From positions 82,159,816 through 82,223,815 of the forward strand of contig NW_024609846.1 of the NCBI RefSeq assembly GCF_016920785.2: a stretch of DNA of 64,000 nt. Direction: 5' to 3'. This document shows, piece after piece, positions 52,856 to 63,705 of this stretch. The notes beneath the pieces were generated by a model, which saw nothing but the letters and a program-made list of their open reading frames with translations, was not told the origin of the DNA and searched no databases. Every line of letters begins with the position of its first letter. The first letter of the stretch is position 1. The translations under genes and the position numbers were made by a program. Source of the DNA: Ixodes scapularis. Lineage: Eukaryota; Arthropoda; Arachnida; Ixodida; Ixodidae.

Positions 52856-54789
52856 ACGGCTGCCGAAAGGGTGTTTATCGCCGTTTCATTCAGACAGGAG
52901 CGCGTCGCTTTGAAGCGAGCAAACGAGCAATTCAGCAGATAAGAAAGGACGCGCGTGCGCGCTGCCCGGTGGTACCTCGGTGACGTTACACCCGTTTCCA
53001 AGTTTCGTGAAACTGACTTGCCAACTTTGTACCGCCATCCAAGAGCGGAGAAAGACGCAGTTCTACATCCAAAAGAAAGAGAGAAAAAAAAAAATGGAGG
53101 AGTCGATATAACAGTTTTAGCGAGAATGTAAGGGGGCCCTTAATTGACAGCGATTCCGGAGTGGCGGTCAGAGAGCCTCGGCGATGGGTGCCAGGCTCAG
53201 GACCAAAGGAACCCGGGTGGCACCTCGAGGTAAACGGGGAAGGGAACTGAAAAAAAAAACCGTTTCCAAAATAGCTGTCCCAACAGCGCGTCGGTGGGCC
53301 CCAAGAATAGCGTCGCACAACACTGGATGCGGGAACAAGCGGGCGGCAGCAACGCACCAAGGGTGCACGCCGGCGAGACCCCGGCGAGCCTCCGCTGGCT
53401 GCCCGCGCCGGACTGCGCGTCGCTGCAGGATGAGCCGTCACGTGCGGCGACCCTGAAGGCTCGGGGGTCTCGCGGTTTGGACGACGCGGGTGTTTCAAAT
53501 GCTTCGGCGTGTATGCCTCTTGGGGCGGGTTCGGGATCACCCAAACCTCATGCGCAGGTCCTGACCTCTTTACTTATTATCACATCAAGAAATGTAGCGA
53601 AAAAAAGTCCGGTTCCTCGCGGAGCATCACTAAATACCACCTTTATGGGGATAATTAAAATATACTGTATATGGAAGGTGCATTTCAGATTAGATCCATG
53701 TTATATTATCAAGACCTCAGCGTTTCAAAAGATAAAACCATTGTTTCTTCTTCGACTGGCCCTAGTGTCTATGCCAGATAGGAACCACTGTACTTTTGCC
53801 TTGCTCATGTGCATTCCCATGGGAAAACGCGCCTGCATTTGGTTTCTCCGTCAGAAAATGACATTGATCACTTCTGGTATTTCGGTCGTACTCAATGGTA
53901 TAAGTGCCTTTATACTTTAAACTTCGCTATATCCCGAACCTCTGTTCCATAGCAGTTGTGTAAAAGCGAGGAACGATTCTAAGCAAAATAGCAACCGAAA
54001 GGAATGTAGAACGTGTTCAAGGTTCGCCAGCATTCCGGTGGCGTTTCTATAATGCTAATAAGTCCGTCCTCTCACAATATGAAAGTGACCCCGTCGTGTA
54101 TCTTCACGAGCGGTTAAAAACATTCAAAACGTAAAGTATAAAGTACGTGGGCTATGAGAGGTGTTTATTTTTATTGTTCCCTTGACGTGCGGTTTTATCA
54201 GAATGAGCATCTTCACACATATATGAGCATAAAAAATAAAGCGGTACTTTCTCATTGTAAATTGAACTATATTACGTGGCTTCCACTTAATTTTGATCGT
54301 CTAAATGCACAAGGAGTTACTGATTCAGTGTTACTGCTTAGCTCTTGCCGTCTCTCTTGGTTTTCCAGGTGTCCTTTTTCCGTTTGGCACGTATATCCTT
54401 TATTCTGAAAAGCACCGACGCCGTGTTCGCGGTAACAGTGTCCGACAGTGTGTATAAAACCGTTTGTTTGAAATAAAAGCGCCGTGATTGACCAATAGTT
54501 TAGCCTGCGTAACTGAGAAATGTTGCAAGCTATTTAATATACGTACGAATTATTCGTGATATTTGTTCTTATAATCCAGCGCAGGGAGAAACTGAACCCA
54601 CCTTTTCCCATAAAAATGCATCGCCGGAAGTGAACTTTCGACCGGTTGGTGTCTGCTTTGATTTGCAACAGCACGCTAGCGCCAGTTGAACCTCTACCGT
54701 ACATTACCCTATGCCTCCGACAACCAAAAGTTTTAAGAAGTATATACTTCGCGCCACGTATAAACATAGCGCAAAACCTTTTTCTTTTT
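52856..54789. other. No gene recognised
   Basis: A GC-rich block at 53155-53550 has long open frames on both strands (184 and 208 codons), which is expected from composition. No domain was recognised. The rest is AT-rich. Confidence 0.35.
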
Positions 54790-54797
54790 TTTTTCTT

Positions 54798-54819
54798 GGG
54801 GGGGGGGGGGGGGGGGGGG
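54798..54819. repeat. Poly-G tract
   Basis: About 22 G after a T-run. Confidence 0.95.
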
Positions 54820-54889
54820 TGACAAGGAGTATAGGTGGTGTTGGTTGAACCGCCACGCTGAATACGGGGTACTTAATCTTCTTCAGGTC

Positions 54890-55095
54890 CCGCTTGACGA
54901 ACCCAGGAATCCGAAATCAACCCCCCCCCCCCCTTGTTCGATTAAATATCCTAGCAGCGCGCGGTCGTCTGCATCACTATTGCGTGGTGCACGTCCAAAA
55001 CCCCAGGCTTGCCGTGGAGCTACACTGGCTAAAGTTCTCATACGTACAGCGAAGGTACAAGACGTCCACTGAATAAACATACGCACAGCACAAAC
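54890..55095 (+). mobile_element. tRNA-headed SINE, copy 2, diverged
   Basis: It matches copy 1 in order: AACCCAGGAATCC...AATCAACCCC, GCGCGGTCGTCTGCATCACT, CCAAAACCCCAGG, TACACTGGCTAAAGTTCTCA, GAATAAACATACGCAC. A C-run replaces the bases after the B-box-like part. Confidence 0.55.
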
Positions 55096-57200
55096 AGTGC
55101 AATCCTAAGAGCACGCATGGTAACCGCGGGCTGCATACACTCAGGAGTCCCTGAGGATTAACTTGATGTACCAATACATATTGGTCTTCCTCATATCGGT
55201 TCCACGTATGACAAGGACATCGCTATCGCGCCAATCAGTGGTCGTGTGGTCTCAGTTCGCGTTCGTCTTCTCTGAAACAGAGACTGGACACTGGAACATA
55301 AACACGATCACACTGCCTGAACTCCTCGAGAAAATAGCCCTCATTGGAGCTTCGAAGGACTCGCGGATTGGTAAGCCCTCGCGGGAACTCTGAGAGTGCG
55401 AGGCAATTTCTAATGGTCGCTTCAGTGGACAACGGGTGGGACGCGTTTCGCCAACAGCGTATTATAGTGTGCTGCACTGCGGAAAAGCCGACGGCTGAAA
55501 ACGTCCGCGTCGTTGCATGCATGTTTCGCTACGAGACTTGGCTCCTTCAGTCAACTGTAAATTTAACAGACAGGATGACACTCTTAAACAAAAAGTTTGC
55601 TCAATATAAATACAACTTTTGCGCAAACATCGTCTGGTTTATATAGAATAACGTCTTTTTGGCAAGAATAGGACACGTCGTTTAACTTTTGAGACCACCT
55701 GAGTTGAGGCAATAAATTGGGGAAAAAAGAAGAGCACCAGACCGCTGATTTTGCGGTGAAGATTGTCGACGTTTCTGTTAGTGATTCTGCGAAGGTAGAC
55801 ATTTTGCGAGCTTTGTTACTGTGTCGGAAGGACAATGGTATTTTATTTTATTTTATACTCGAGTGTCCAAAGGGGCCCTGCAAAGGGTAAAAAGCAAAAA
55901 CAAGAACGAGCGGTTTGGAATGACGCGCTGATTAATGGTTAAAGGTTGTAGCACATGCGCGGAAAATCCATATACCGCAAGAAATTCAGAACACGAGAAA
56001 ACAGTTTCTACGATTTTTGAGAAACCAACCCCTCGTATCCATTGACTGCTCAAAAATCATCCCAAATGTGTTTTTAACAAATCTCTATTTACTGTATATT
56101 TGTAGAAAACGGCAACGTTTTTCGAAAATAGCGGGAAACGTTTTCGCATACTAACATTTTTGCGATTTCCGGTTGGAACCGTAAATTGCACTAAATTGGG
56201 AGCATGATATTGTTTCCACCCTTTTTCTGCATACAAAATACCACGCTGATTTGCGCACAAAAATCGCAAAATAAACATTTTAACAGAACATAACTTGTGA
56301 TTTACGTTCAATAAAGGACCTCACAAAAAAAAATACAGTGTGTAAAACTTTTCCTATGCTTCGAATATAGTGTGATTTTCTGTTCGGTTTTCGCACACGT
56401 GTAGCACAGCGTCGGACGTTGAGCAATGACGTTATTGGCATCCTTATGCAGTAAGCGTTGAATGAAAAAGGCATGTGGCCTCCCCTGTCGATGCTTTAGA
56501 GAGTGCGGTTTTCGTTCAGATATTCACTGGAAGCGCTCGCCAGCCAGTTGGTCGTCAGCATTTTCAAGAATGGAAACAAATATCAGGACACAACAAACAA
56601 TAACCACTGTAGCACGCAGAAACCGCACGCTTATTCACTGGACGTTATTTTTCAGTCCGTTGTGCACGGCGCATATACCCAGAAGGACCCTGTCGACTGA
56701 CACGAACGCCAACCCTGACAGGTTGGAAATGTCATCGTGGGCGCACGCTCAGCAGCCCTGGAATCAGCAATGGCTGCCACTGAATACCCAAAGAAGTACT
56801 TGGAATATTGAATTGGTGTCACCTACAGAGCTGCGGCCTAACACACTCGCGCGCGCGCGCGCGCAATATGAATAATAGAATTAAAGCCCCTCGCTACGGA
56901 TCAGCTTTCTGGCGACACACGTCGTGAAGATCCTTCGCTGTAACCGTAGGAACGGGGGGTGTGCTTGTCTATTACGTGCGTCGTGGGGTCAGTGAGTTGA
57001 AAGTTTTATGCGTAGTTACTAAAGAAATTTCTTTCGCTGTTTTTTTGGTACCAATTGCCTCACGAGGTAATTGGCCCAGGTCCAATGACTGGTTGGATAA
57101 CAGAACATCACTCCCTAGTCATGTTCGTGAGAAAAAAAAAAGTACATCTTAACGCGTTATAATTTATAAGTACTCGAGAACAGCGCACCTTCTCTACAGG
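55096..57200. other. No gene recognised; two copies of a 25-bp word
   Basis: AGAAGGACCCTGTCGACTGA followed by CACGA occurs at 56681-56705 and again at 57202-57226 (521 bp apart). A (CG)n run lies at 56851-56866. Frames of 60-137 codons have no recognised domain. Confidence 0.35.
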
Positions 57201-57639
57201 CAGAAGGACCCTGTCGACTGACACGAGCGCGGCGCGTTGGCCAGACGCGGAAAGCGGTTTGGGATATGTTCTGTGAAACACTACTTTTCACCGTGTTTTG
57301 TGTGAGATGATAGCACGTGGGCCCCTCGGTATTTTGTGCCCCTTTAAAAGGGTCAGGAAATGATATCGGCTTGGAATGCTCATGAGTTTGAAAACGCGTA
57401 CTGGTTTTAGTCTGGCCCAAGTATACTCGTACAGAACACCACTGATTCAGAAGCTTCTTTTTCGCGGTAAAATTGAGAGGATAAAAGGGGTATATTTTTT
57501 TCAGCTTTGCCTTGCAAAGTTTGATTACGTAATTGTGGGATCAAAACCACGTGATCGAAACAACGTTAGATCGAAACAACCCGCTTGACAACAATCAAAT
57601 GCGGCTCATGAAACAAAAAACAAAAAAACAGACACACAA

Positions 57640-57756
57640 ATTAGGGGGGGGGGGCATGTTCATACAGACTGAACTTAGTCTGCCTCAATGGGCGACTTGT
57701 CTCTCCACTGTAGATGACGAATTTAGCCACTGCAGTACAACTGCTAGCCTAAGGTC
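57640..57756 (-). mobile_element. tRNA-headed SINE, copy 3 (3' part)
   Basis: The inverse reads AGCAGTTGTACTGCAGTGGC, TAAATTCGTCATCTACAG, GAGAGACAAGTCGCCC, GTATGAACATGCCC, matching copy 1. It ends at a poly-C (G on plus) run. Confidence 0.65.
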
Positions 57757-58317
57757 TTCAAAGGGGTGATACAAGAATATATGAATTTTACGCAAGTACC
57801 GCTTAGAAAGAATCCCTGACGCTAATGACTTAGGAAAGTTCGTTCTCCACCACACGCAATAAAACACACAGAATATAAAAATAAAGAAAAGCGAGAAGCG
57901 TCCACCCCCTCAACTCGCAGCCAGAACAAGCGACCACGTGATCTGGAGTCGATTATATACCGCCAATGTTAATCCTAGCCACGGGCGGGGGTTGGCAAAG
58001 CACATGACACGCGCGGAGCTCCAGACATTGTTATGGTTCGGCTACTGTCACTGTGCAGCGACTGGACACGGGCCACTAACCGAATGCATTTCCAGCTGTT
58101 GATTGTCACGAGCCCAAATTGAGTGTTCACGCAATGCTCGGGTCCAATCGATGAGCCGCACTCAAATATCGTCACTGGGGGATACTGCCATCCCCCAACT
58201 ACGTCATCAAGTTTTGCGAAGGAGAGATTGGATAAAACCATAGCCTCCTCTATACTGAAAAAGCCTGAATTAAGGTGGCGATACAGGCGAGTTGGTTCAT
58301 GACTTCAGAAATTGGGA

Positions 58318-58910
58318 ACAGAGCGCAAAAAAGACGAGGACAACGAAAGTAGAGCACAGGACAAGCGCTGACTATTAACTGAAATTTTTTTTTAAAACGG
58401 CTCAAACAAGAAGACACCACAAGGCCAACCAACGCCGAAACAACCAATGGCGTGTCGCTCACCATGGATCTATAAAATCGATCTATTTTTTGTGAAGATA
58501 AACCGAAGGCTGGCGGACGCAGTGCCCCGAGCCAGCTTTTTCGATGGCATGCGCCTGCAATGACAGGAGGTCACTTATACGTACACTCCAGAGACTGCTT
58601 GTGTCACCCGGTCTTCAAAGTTACCATAATCATTGGCAGGGGGGCGCACAAAAGTGCAAAGAGAGGTGCTGCAGGCGCATGCTCGAAAAAGCTGGCTCGG
58701 GGCACTGCGTCAGCCAGCCTTCGGTTTATCTTCACGAAAAAGAGATCGATTTTATAGATGCATGGTAAGCGACACGCCATTATGGTTGTTTCGGTGTTAA
58801 TTGGCCTGGTGGTGTTTTCTTGTTTGAGCCGTTTTTAATAAAATTTCAGTTAATAGTCACCGCTTGTCCTGTGCTCTACTCTCGTTGTTCTCGTCTTTTT
58901 TGCGCGCTGT
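58318..58910. mobile_element. Penelope-like element 3' ends in inverted orientation
   Basis: Arms 58318-58562 and 58668-58910 are about 90% complementary. Each carries the same 3' tail (on the element strand: TAGTC-CGCTTGTCCTGTGCTC, TCGTTG-TCTCGTCTTTTTTGCGC). Partial copies joined in inverse are a known habit of Penelope-like elements. The right arm includes the C-terminal coding fragment at 58544-58768. Confidence 0.75.
58544..58768 (+). pseudogene. Penelope-like element: C-terminal coding fragment
   Basis: The 74-residue frame ends GGAQKCKERCCRRMLEKAGS then GHCVSQPSVYLHEKEIDFID. The motif C-V-S-x-P-S-x-x-L-H-x-K-E-x-x-F/Y-L follows the GIY-YIG nuclease in Penelope-like proteins, and GRG-x-x-x-K-x-R-E-x-L-E-A precedes it; here that helix is degenerate. 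It stops at TGA-type stop next to the 3' tail. The nuclease and RT are missing. Confidence 0.65.
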
Positions 58911-58919
58911 TTTTAACTT

Positions 58920-59290
58920 TTAAGGCATAAAAGAGCCTGGCATATTGCCACAAGACGCGGCCGTCGAAAGTGAAAAGGTGGAGCGGCAGACAAGAGTCAT
59001 GTAACAGGTGCCCCGCTGCGGCGAGACGCCGAAACACATTTGTCCCGAGCGATGGAATGTCCGCTCGTGCTTCTTGCGTTCGTCGGGCTACCGCTTCGTT
59101 TCTCGTCGGGTTTGAAAACCATCATTGGGTTCCTCACCGCTGCAAAAGCTGTGCTCTGAATACCAGACTCCTCGAAAAATGCTCTGTGCTACCAGATCCT
59201 CGCGCTCCAAATCTGCGACCGGGCACTCTATGGCTCCGTCATCGAACTGCCAGGCTTTGTGAGTATATAGAGGGGGCAATTATAAAACTC
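58920..59290. other. Rest of the insertion in family C copy 3; unassigned
   Basis: No domain was recognised. A 107-codon frame at 58970-59293 (+) has no family signature. Confidence 0.3.
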
Positions 59291-59454
59291 TAGATTTTGT
59301 TCTTGAAATAACACCGCTACACAGGAGTTTGTTGATCAATGACGTTGCGTGCGAGTCTACTTGAGTCCCACCAGTGCCAATAGACTCGTGTGAAGTAAAA
59401 AAAAAAAAAAAAAAAACATTCCAACTGAATATCGTTACACGGCCCCTTTTAACG

Positions 59455-59715
59455 GTGGCTCATGGATTGAGCACGAAAACTGCGTGAGCACTCGATTTCG
59501 CCTCGTAAGAGTCACTATGCCTCGGTGTTCACTCGGGTTGTGGCTTCTGTCCAACTACTGCGGTGATGAGAAGAGCCGAACATGCCTGGAGTTCAGCACG
59601 CCTTTTCAATTTTGCCGACCCCAGCTGGGGGGTACACGATTAAAGTTGGCGGCATAGGACAGGCACCGGGCCACATGGCCACTTGTTTTGGCTCCGAGTT
59701 TAGGGGATGCACGAT
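59455..59715 (-). mobile_element. TTAA MITE family C, copy 4, diverged and inverted
   Basis: The plus strand matches the inverse of family C in order: GGCTCATG-ATTG, GAGCA, CTCGGGTT, GTCCAACTACTGC, GAGTTCAGCACGC, GCCGACCCCAGC, CACTTGTTTTGGCTCCGAGTT. It abuts copy 3 tail to tail. Confidence 0.5.
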
Positions 59716-60018
59716 GCTCACAAAAAAGGAATGGAAGTTTATTATTTTATTAACCTTAGGTAGTGATTCTAAGTTAAGCGAAAGTAGAAAAACCGCCTCG
59801 TGCCCCTCAATTTTTTTTTTATTTTTTTTGCCAGGTGATTTATTATGATGTGAGAAGACTACCCAATCAATATTTTGCTATAGCGTCACGTATATTTTTA
59901 ATAAAGTATAAAGCAAAAAAAAAAAAAAAAAGCAACTGCCCAAAACTGAAATCGACACTGGACTGGGGAGGAAGAAGTAAAGACGAGGCGAGAGGTGGCG
60001 GAAGTCACGTGGCCTGTG

Positions 60019-60043
60019 ATACCCCCCCCCCCCCCCCCCCCCC
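60019..60043. repeat. Poly-C tract
   Basis: About 24 C. Confidence 0.95.
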
Positions 60044-60774
60044 TGAAACAACGCATTTGCAGCTTTTTAGAAGCCCCCAAAAAATGAGTATCATATTTCT
60101 GTTCTATTTTTAATATTGTGTGCGTGCCTTCGATGACCTGCGACCTTGATTATATTTGTTAATTATGTCTGAACCTTAGAAAACGGCCCGTGACCAGGGA
60201 GAGGAGAGTGAGCGCGACTCAAACCGGCCAGTTCTCGATCGGCGGTTTTCGGGCGGAAAGAAACCGAAATTTCGAGCCGCGAATTCTGTTCTAGGTAGTT
60301 GGGCTCTCATACGTTATGTACAACTAAAAACCTCGGCGAGCATAAGTACCCTGTCAGTGTCCCTTTAAGCCGGGACCACACCGCTCATGCATTATACAAA
60401 AGACACGACAGTCATACAAGGAAGAAAGACGCCTCCGCTGACAGTATTCGCGGAGACTGTCTTTTGTGTGATGTATTTTGGGATCGCGGCATTCGGACAT
60501 CCAATGGCGTCTCTGTGGCTCTTCTACAGCGCTCAAGGATCTGGAAAGGCTGCGTTTTTTTTTTTGAGGCACTAATAACCGCAACACGTTCGTAAAAAGG
60601 CCTGAACGCGTATAGAGCATAAAACAAAAAGAACGAGAGATTATGGTCATTGACAGCTTTAGAAATGCATGGCGTGGCTTCCTATACGATCCCGCTCTTT
60701 GCTTTTTGATTCGTTCAGCGGCGTTCTTGTCGGATAACGTGGCTCAGAAGGGATAATGAGGCGTTCGGGACTCG

Positions 60775-60865
60775 GGAATTAAACCCAGGACCCCTGGGTT
60801 TTGCAGGGAGCCGACCGAGCTGCGGTGCATTAACACACTCGCCCACTGATCCTCCACGTTTCGAG
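60775..60865 (-). mobile_element. tRNA-derived SINE head
   Basis: On the minus strand, CGCAGCTCGGTCGGCTCCC resembles a tRNA D arm with A box, and GGGGTCCTGGGTTTAATTCC resembles the T arm with B box, at tRNA-like spacing of about 35 bases. It has no intact acceptor stem, so it is probably a SINE rather than a gene. Confidence 0.55.
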
Positions 60866-60951
60866 CAAGATAATTAAAAAAAAAGAGCTAGAAACAAGAA
60901 TAAAAATAATAAAACCAGAAGCACACCGTGGTTCGCCGAAAAGAAGCGGTG

Positions 60952-61128
60952 CTGTCGAGACCGGTTATAACGAAGTCGGTTATAACGAAATAGTGGCTAC
61001 AGCGAAGCGATCACGATTTCCCATTCCCTTTCGCACTTCGTTATAACCGAAATCGGTTATAACGAAATATCGGATATAGCGAAGTGATTTCCGATTCCCG
61101 TTGACTTCGTTATAACCGGTCTTGACAG
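60952..61128. mobile_element. pogo/Tigger-like MITE with TTATAACGAA repeats
   Basis: Ends CTGTCGAGACCGGTTATAAC and GTTATAACCGGTCTTGACAG are inverted over about 26 bp. The word GTTATAACGAA or its inverse occurs five times (near 60964, 60978, 61048, 61062, 61108). pogo/Tigger ends commonly begin CAGT/CTGT and include TATAACGAA. A TA target was not clear. Confidence 0.65.
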
Positions 61129-61129
61129 T

Positions 61130-62500
61130 AGTGAGTTTTTTTTACAAACATATAGATATGATTGGGGTGAATGAGCGCTGGATTTCATGGAGGGAATATT
61201 CTGGGAAAAAAACAATTTTCCCCCAAAGGCTTTCGCACTAAGAACCTTTATACTCCGAAAAGTGCAATCACCTAGAATCGGAAATATCACCCCTTTCTTA
61301 ATGGAGATCGCTCCGTCCCCGTCCTCCCCCGCCCCCCCCTAAAAAAAAAAAAAAAAAAAAAAAGGGGGACGAGACGATTTTAGTGGTTTTTTAGTGATAT
61401 TTTGCGACTCCCTGGCACTTGGCGTGCCAACATACAAGCACCGCGTATACATAAACACAAAAATAAAAATAAAATACAAGCGCCACGAATTATATTAGTG
61501 ACCCGTGTCACCGTCCTGTTGATTTCTCCATCTACATGCTTGATGTAGTATATGTTCAACAACCGAAACGTTTACTCAATCCACGATGTTCGCGTAAGCA
61601 ATTATTACGGTTGCAAGTAGGGCGCCTTTTTTTGCGTTAATATTTTATCGACAAACCGTACTTTGTTGAGGTTTACGAAGTTTAGATCAGTTTAGATCTC
61701 ATTAAAATACATAGCTACGGGCAAGACTTATCGACGTAGTCGCTAAAACCATCCGCTAAGCCTGTTTGAAGCCGGTATATTGTCGCTTTGTCGTATTGCA
61801 TCGTGACACCTTTTCCAGGCCCTGTTTACAACCTTAGAGGGGATGTCCCAGTATAATTTTATTTCCGATTCAAGATGTGTACGAACCTAGACGGCGCCAC
61901 CCTTCTGGCTTTGCAAATGAGGCCTCACGAGCCAGGCCAATCTGGCATAGCTGTTTCCGCTTTCGCTGACTGCACGAAATAACCCCAATAGACTACTTCC
62001 GAAAATCCATGCACGCAACACTGCGCGCGTTGCATTATATGACCTCATTGGTCATGGATAAAGAGTGGCGTGGCTTCCGTTTTGATTGCCCCGTGGCGGA
62101 AGCTGTGAACCTCAGAACTGTATGAAAATGAAGTCAGTGCTGCTCGCTGGCATTGCTCCCATTCATCTTCGTGAAAGCCTCCGTTGAAGTGCGGACCTCC
62201 AGTGGCCGTAAGGACCTGTCTAGACTTCGAGAGGTGATAGGATTGCGGTTGGCAACGTCCCATACCTTTCTGGATGCCTGGCTACCGCTCCAGAGTACAG
62301 CATTAGTCTCCCGGCTCACGGGTCATTTAACCAGGACCTTGAGGAGACAATTAAACAGGGTGATCGTTGTTCTGTGTTTACCGTCGCACAAACTGTAGTG
62401 CGTCGGAGCACAAAAAAAAAAAGAAAAAAAAAAAGAAGTGTTTTAGCATATTGTCCGTGTTGGTAGGAAATACGAACGGTATTACAAACTTTATAATAAA
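61130..62500. other. No gene recognised
   Basis: An A-run of 23 at 61341-61363 after a C-run. No domain or repeat end recognised. Confidence 0.4.
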
Positions 62501-62509
62501 AAGAAATAC

Positions 62510-62832
62510 GCGAAAAAAGCAACAAACGAGGGCAGAGAAGAGAGACACACGACAGGGCGTAACTTGCAACTGAATTTTAATAGAACACGCACATAGAAAG
62601 ATTAGAACCGCATATGCGCCCAAAGTACACATTTAGATTAAAAAAAAGAAAAAGAAAGAAGGTAGGCGTCACTGCGGGTGTCTGAAGCTTGACTGGTAAA
62701 AGCCCGCTCCTTATCAGAGAGGGTGATAGAAGAAGCGCTGATGCAAACATTCGAACCATGGGCCTTTACCATGAAGGCCTCATGTATTTCACGTTCCAGT
62801 TGCGTTTTGAATCTCCCCGCAACCTTAGTTCC
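62510..62832 (-). pseudogene. Penelope-like element: C-terminus and 3' tail
   Basis: The minus-strand frame reads KVAGRFKTQLEREIHEAFMV then SNVCISASSITLSDKERAFT, which fits R-E-I-x-E-A-F and C-I-S-x-x-S-I-T-L-S-D-K-E of Penelope-like proteins. The 3' tail follows at 62510-62585 (inverse AGTTGCAAGTTACGCCCTGT, CTCTTCTCTGCCCTCG). It stops at 62833, where a hAT-like end begins. Confidence 0.65.
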
Positions 62833-63240
62833 AGTGTTGTGGAGTTGCCACTCCGAAATTGGAATGATTCCGGAATCATTCCGCATTTTCGCGACCCCGG
62901 AATGGAATGGAAATGTAAAAGCTTGGTTTGCTGGGCATGTTGGTACTGGACATTCATAATAAAAATAGCGCAAAAAATGTTGATTTGGCGGTACGCCGTG
63001 CTTTTGTTGAGACGATACTAGCGCGTGCACGGCGACAGCAAAGTTGGAAGCACAATAAATTTTAGTTGCCAGTTAGCGCCTTGTCCTGTGTGCTTCTTCG
63101 TCTTTTTGTCCCGTTTCCTTTTTTGCGCTATTTTTAATATGAATGGAAATAGAATGCCGGCATCGCTGTGAGGAATGGAATGGGAATGGAATATGATACG
63201 TTTGGCCCGGAATATAGTGGGAATGGAATTGGCTCGCTTT
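62833..63240. mobile_element. hAT-like end with GGAATGGAAT repeats, containing a Penelope tail
   Basis: CAGTGTTGTGGAGTTGCCAC starts a segment rich in GGAATGATTCCGGAATCATTCC and GGAATGGAAT words, which recur at 63150-63240. Between them, 62955-63140 holds a plus-strand Penelope 3' tail (GCCTTGTCCTGTGTGCTTC) flanked by inverted AATAGCGCAAAAAA/TTTTTTGCGCTATTT. Layering is not resolved. Confidence 0.4.
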
Positions 63241-63518
63241 GTATGCGAGGTTTGTCGATTATCTTCTAGGGCATACGGGCTGATGCCGCAATTTGTTAGT
63301 GCATGCTACGTGGCTCTTGAAACAGCATCATTGCGCTGGAGGTGACTGATGGCCTGATTGTCTCACTGGCTTATGCTCCGTCGAGGATTAAAATGGCGCA
63401 CCCTCAGTGAAGAAACCAGGACTGAATAGTCGTAAACAGACAGGGTGTCGTTCCTGGCACCGCGAGATGCGACAAAGCAGCTGTTGTAATCATGCGAGAT
63501 TTGCTTGTACCTTTAAAC

Positions 63519-63705
63519 CAGGGTATCGAACCTAACCCGAACGAAAAACCGGAGCAAAACCGATATTTTTAACTCAACCGGAACAAAACTGTGAACCAAA
63601 TCAAAGACTTTATATTGAATCCGAACCGGAACGGGAACCGTAATTTCGTGCGGCGTTACCGCGGTTCATTGGAAACGGTTTGGCGCAATAAAATTTGAGC
63701 CGCGC
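63519..63705. mobile_element. hAT-like left end with CCGGAAC/GAACCG repeats
   Basis: CAGGGTATCGAACC is followed by repeated GAAC/CCGGA words, a pattern of hAT subterminal repeats. The right end was not seen and may lie outside the window. Confidence 0.35.

Larger units (their letters stand above)
57761..59448. mobile_element. TTAA MITE family C, copy 3, interrupted
   Basis: Left end AAGGGGTGATACAAG after TTCA (decayed TTAA), right end GTTACACGGCCCCT before TTAA 59449-59452. Family C sequence runs 57761-58240 and resumes at about 59290. Between them lies a 1-kb insertion with Penelope ends. An A-run of 19 near the right end is expanded relative to the other copies. Confidence 0.8.

Noticed and set aside
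53168..53920. 184- and 208-codon overlapping frames
   Set aside because: Open on both strands in a GC-rich block, as expected by chance; no domain.
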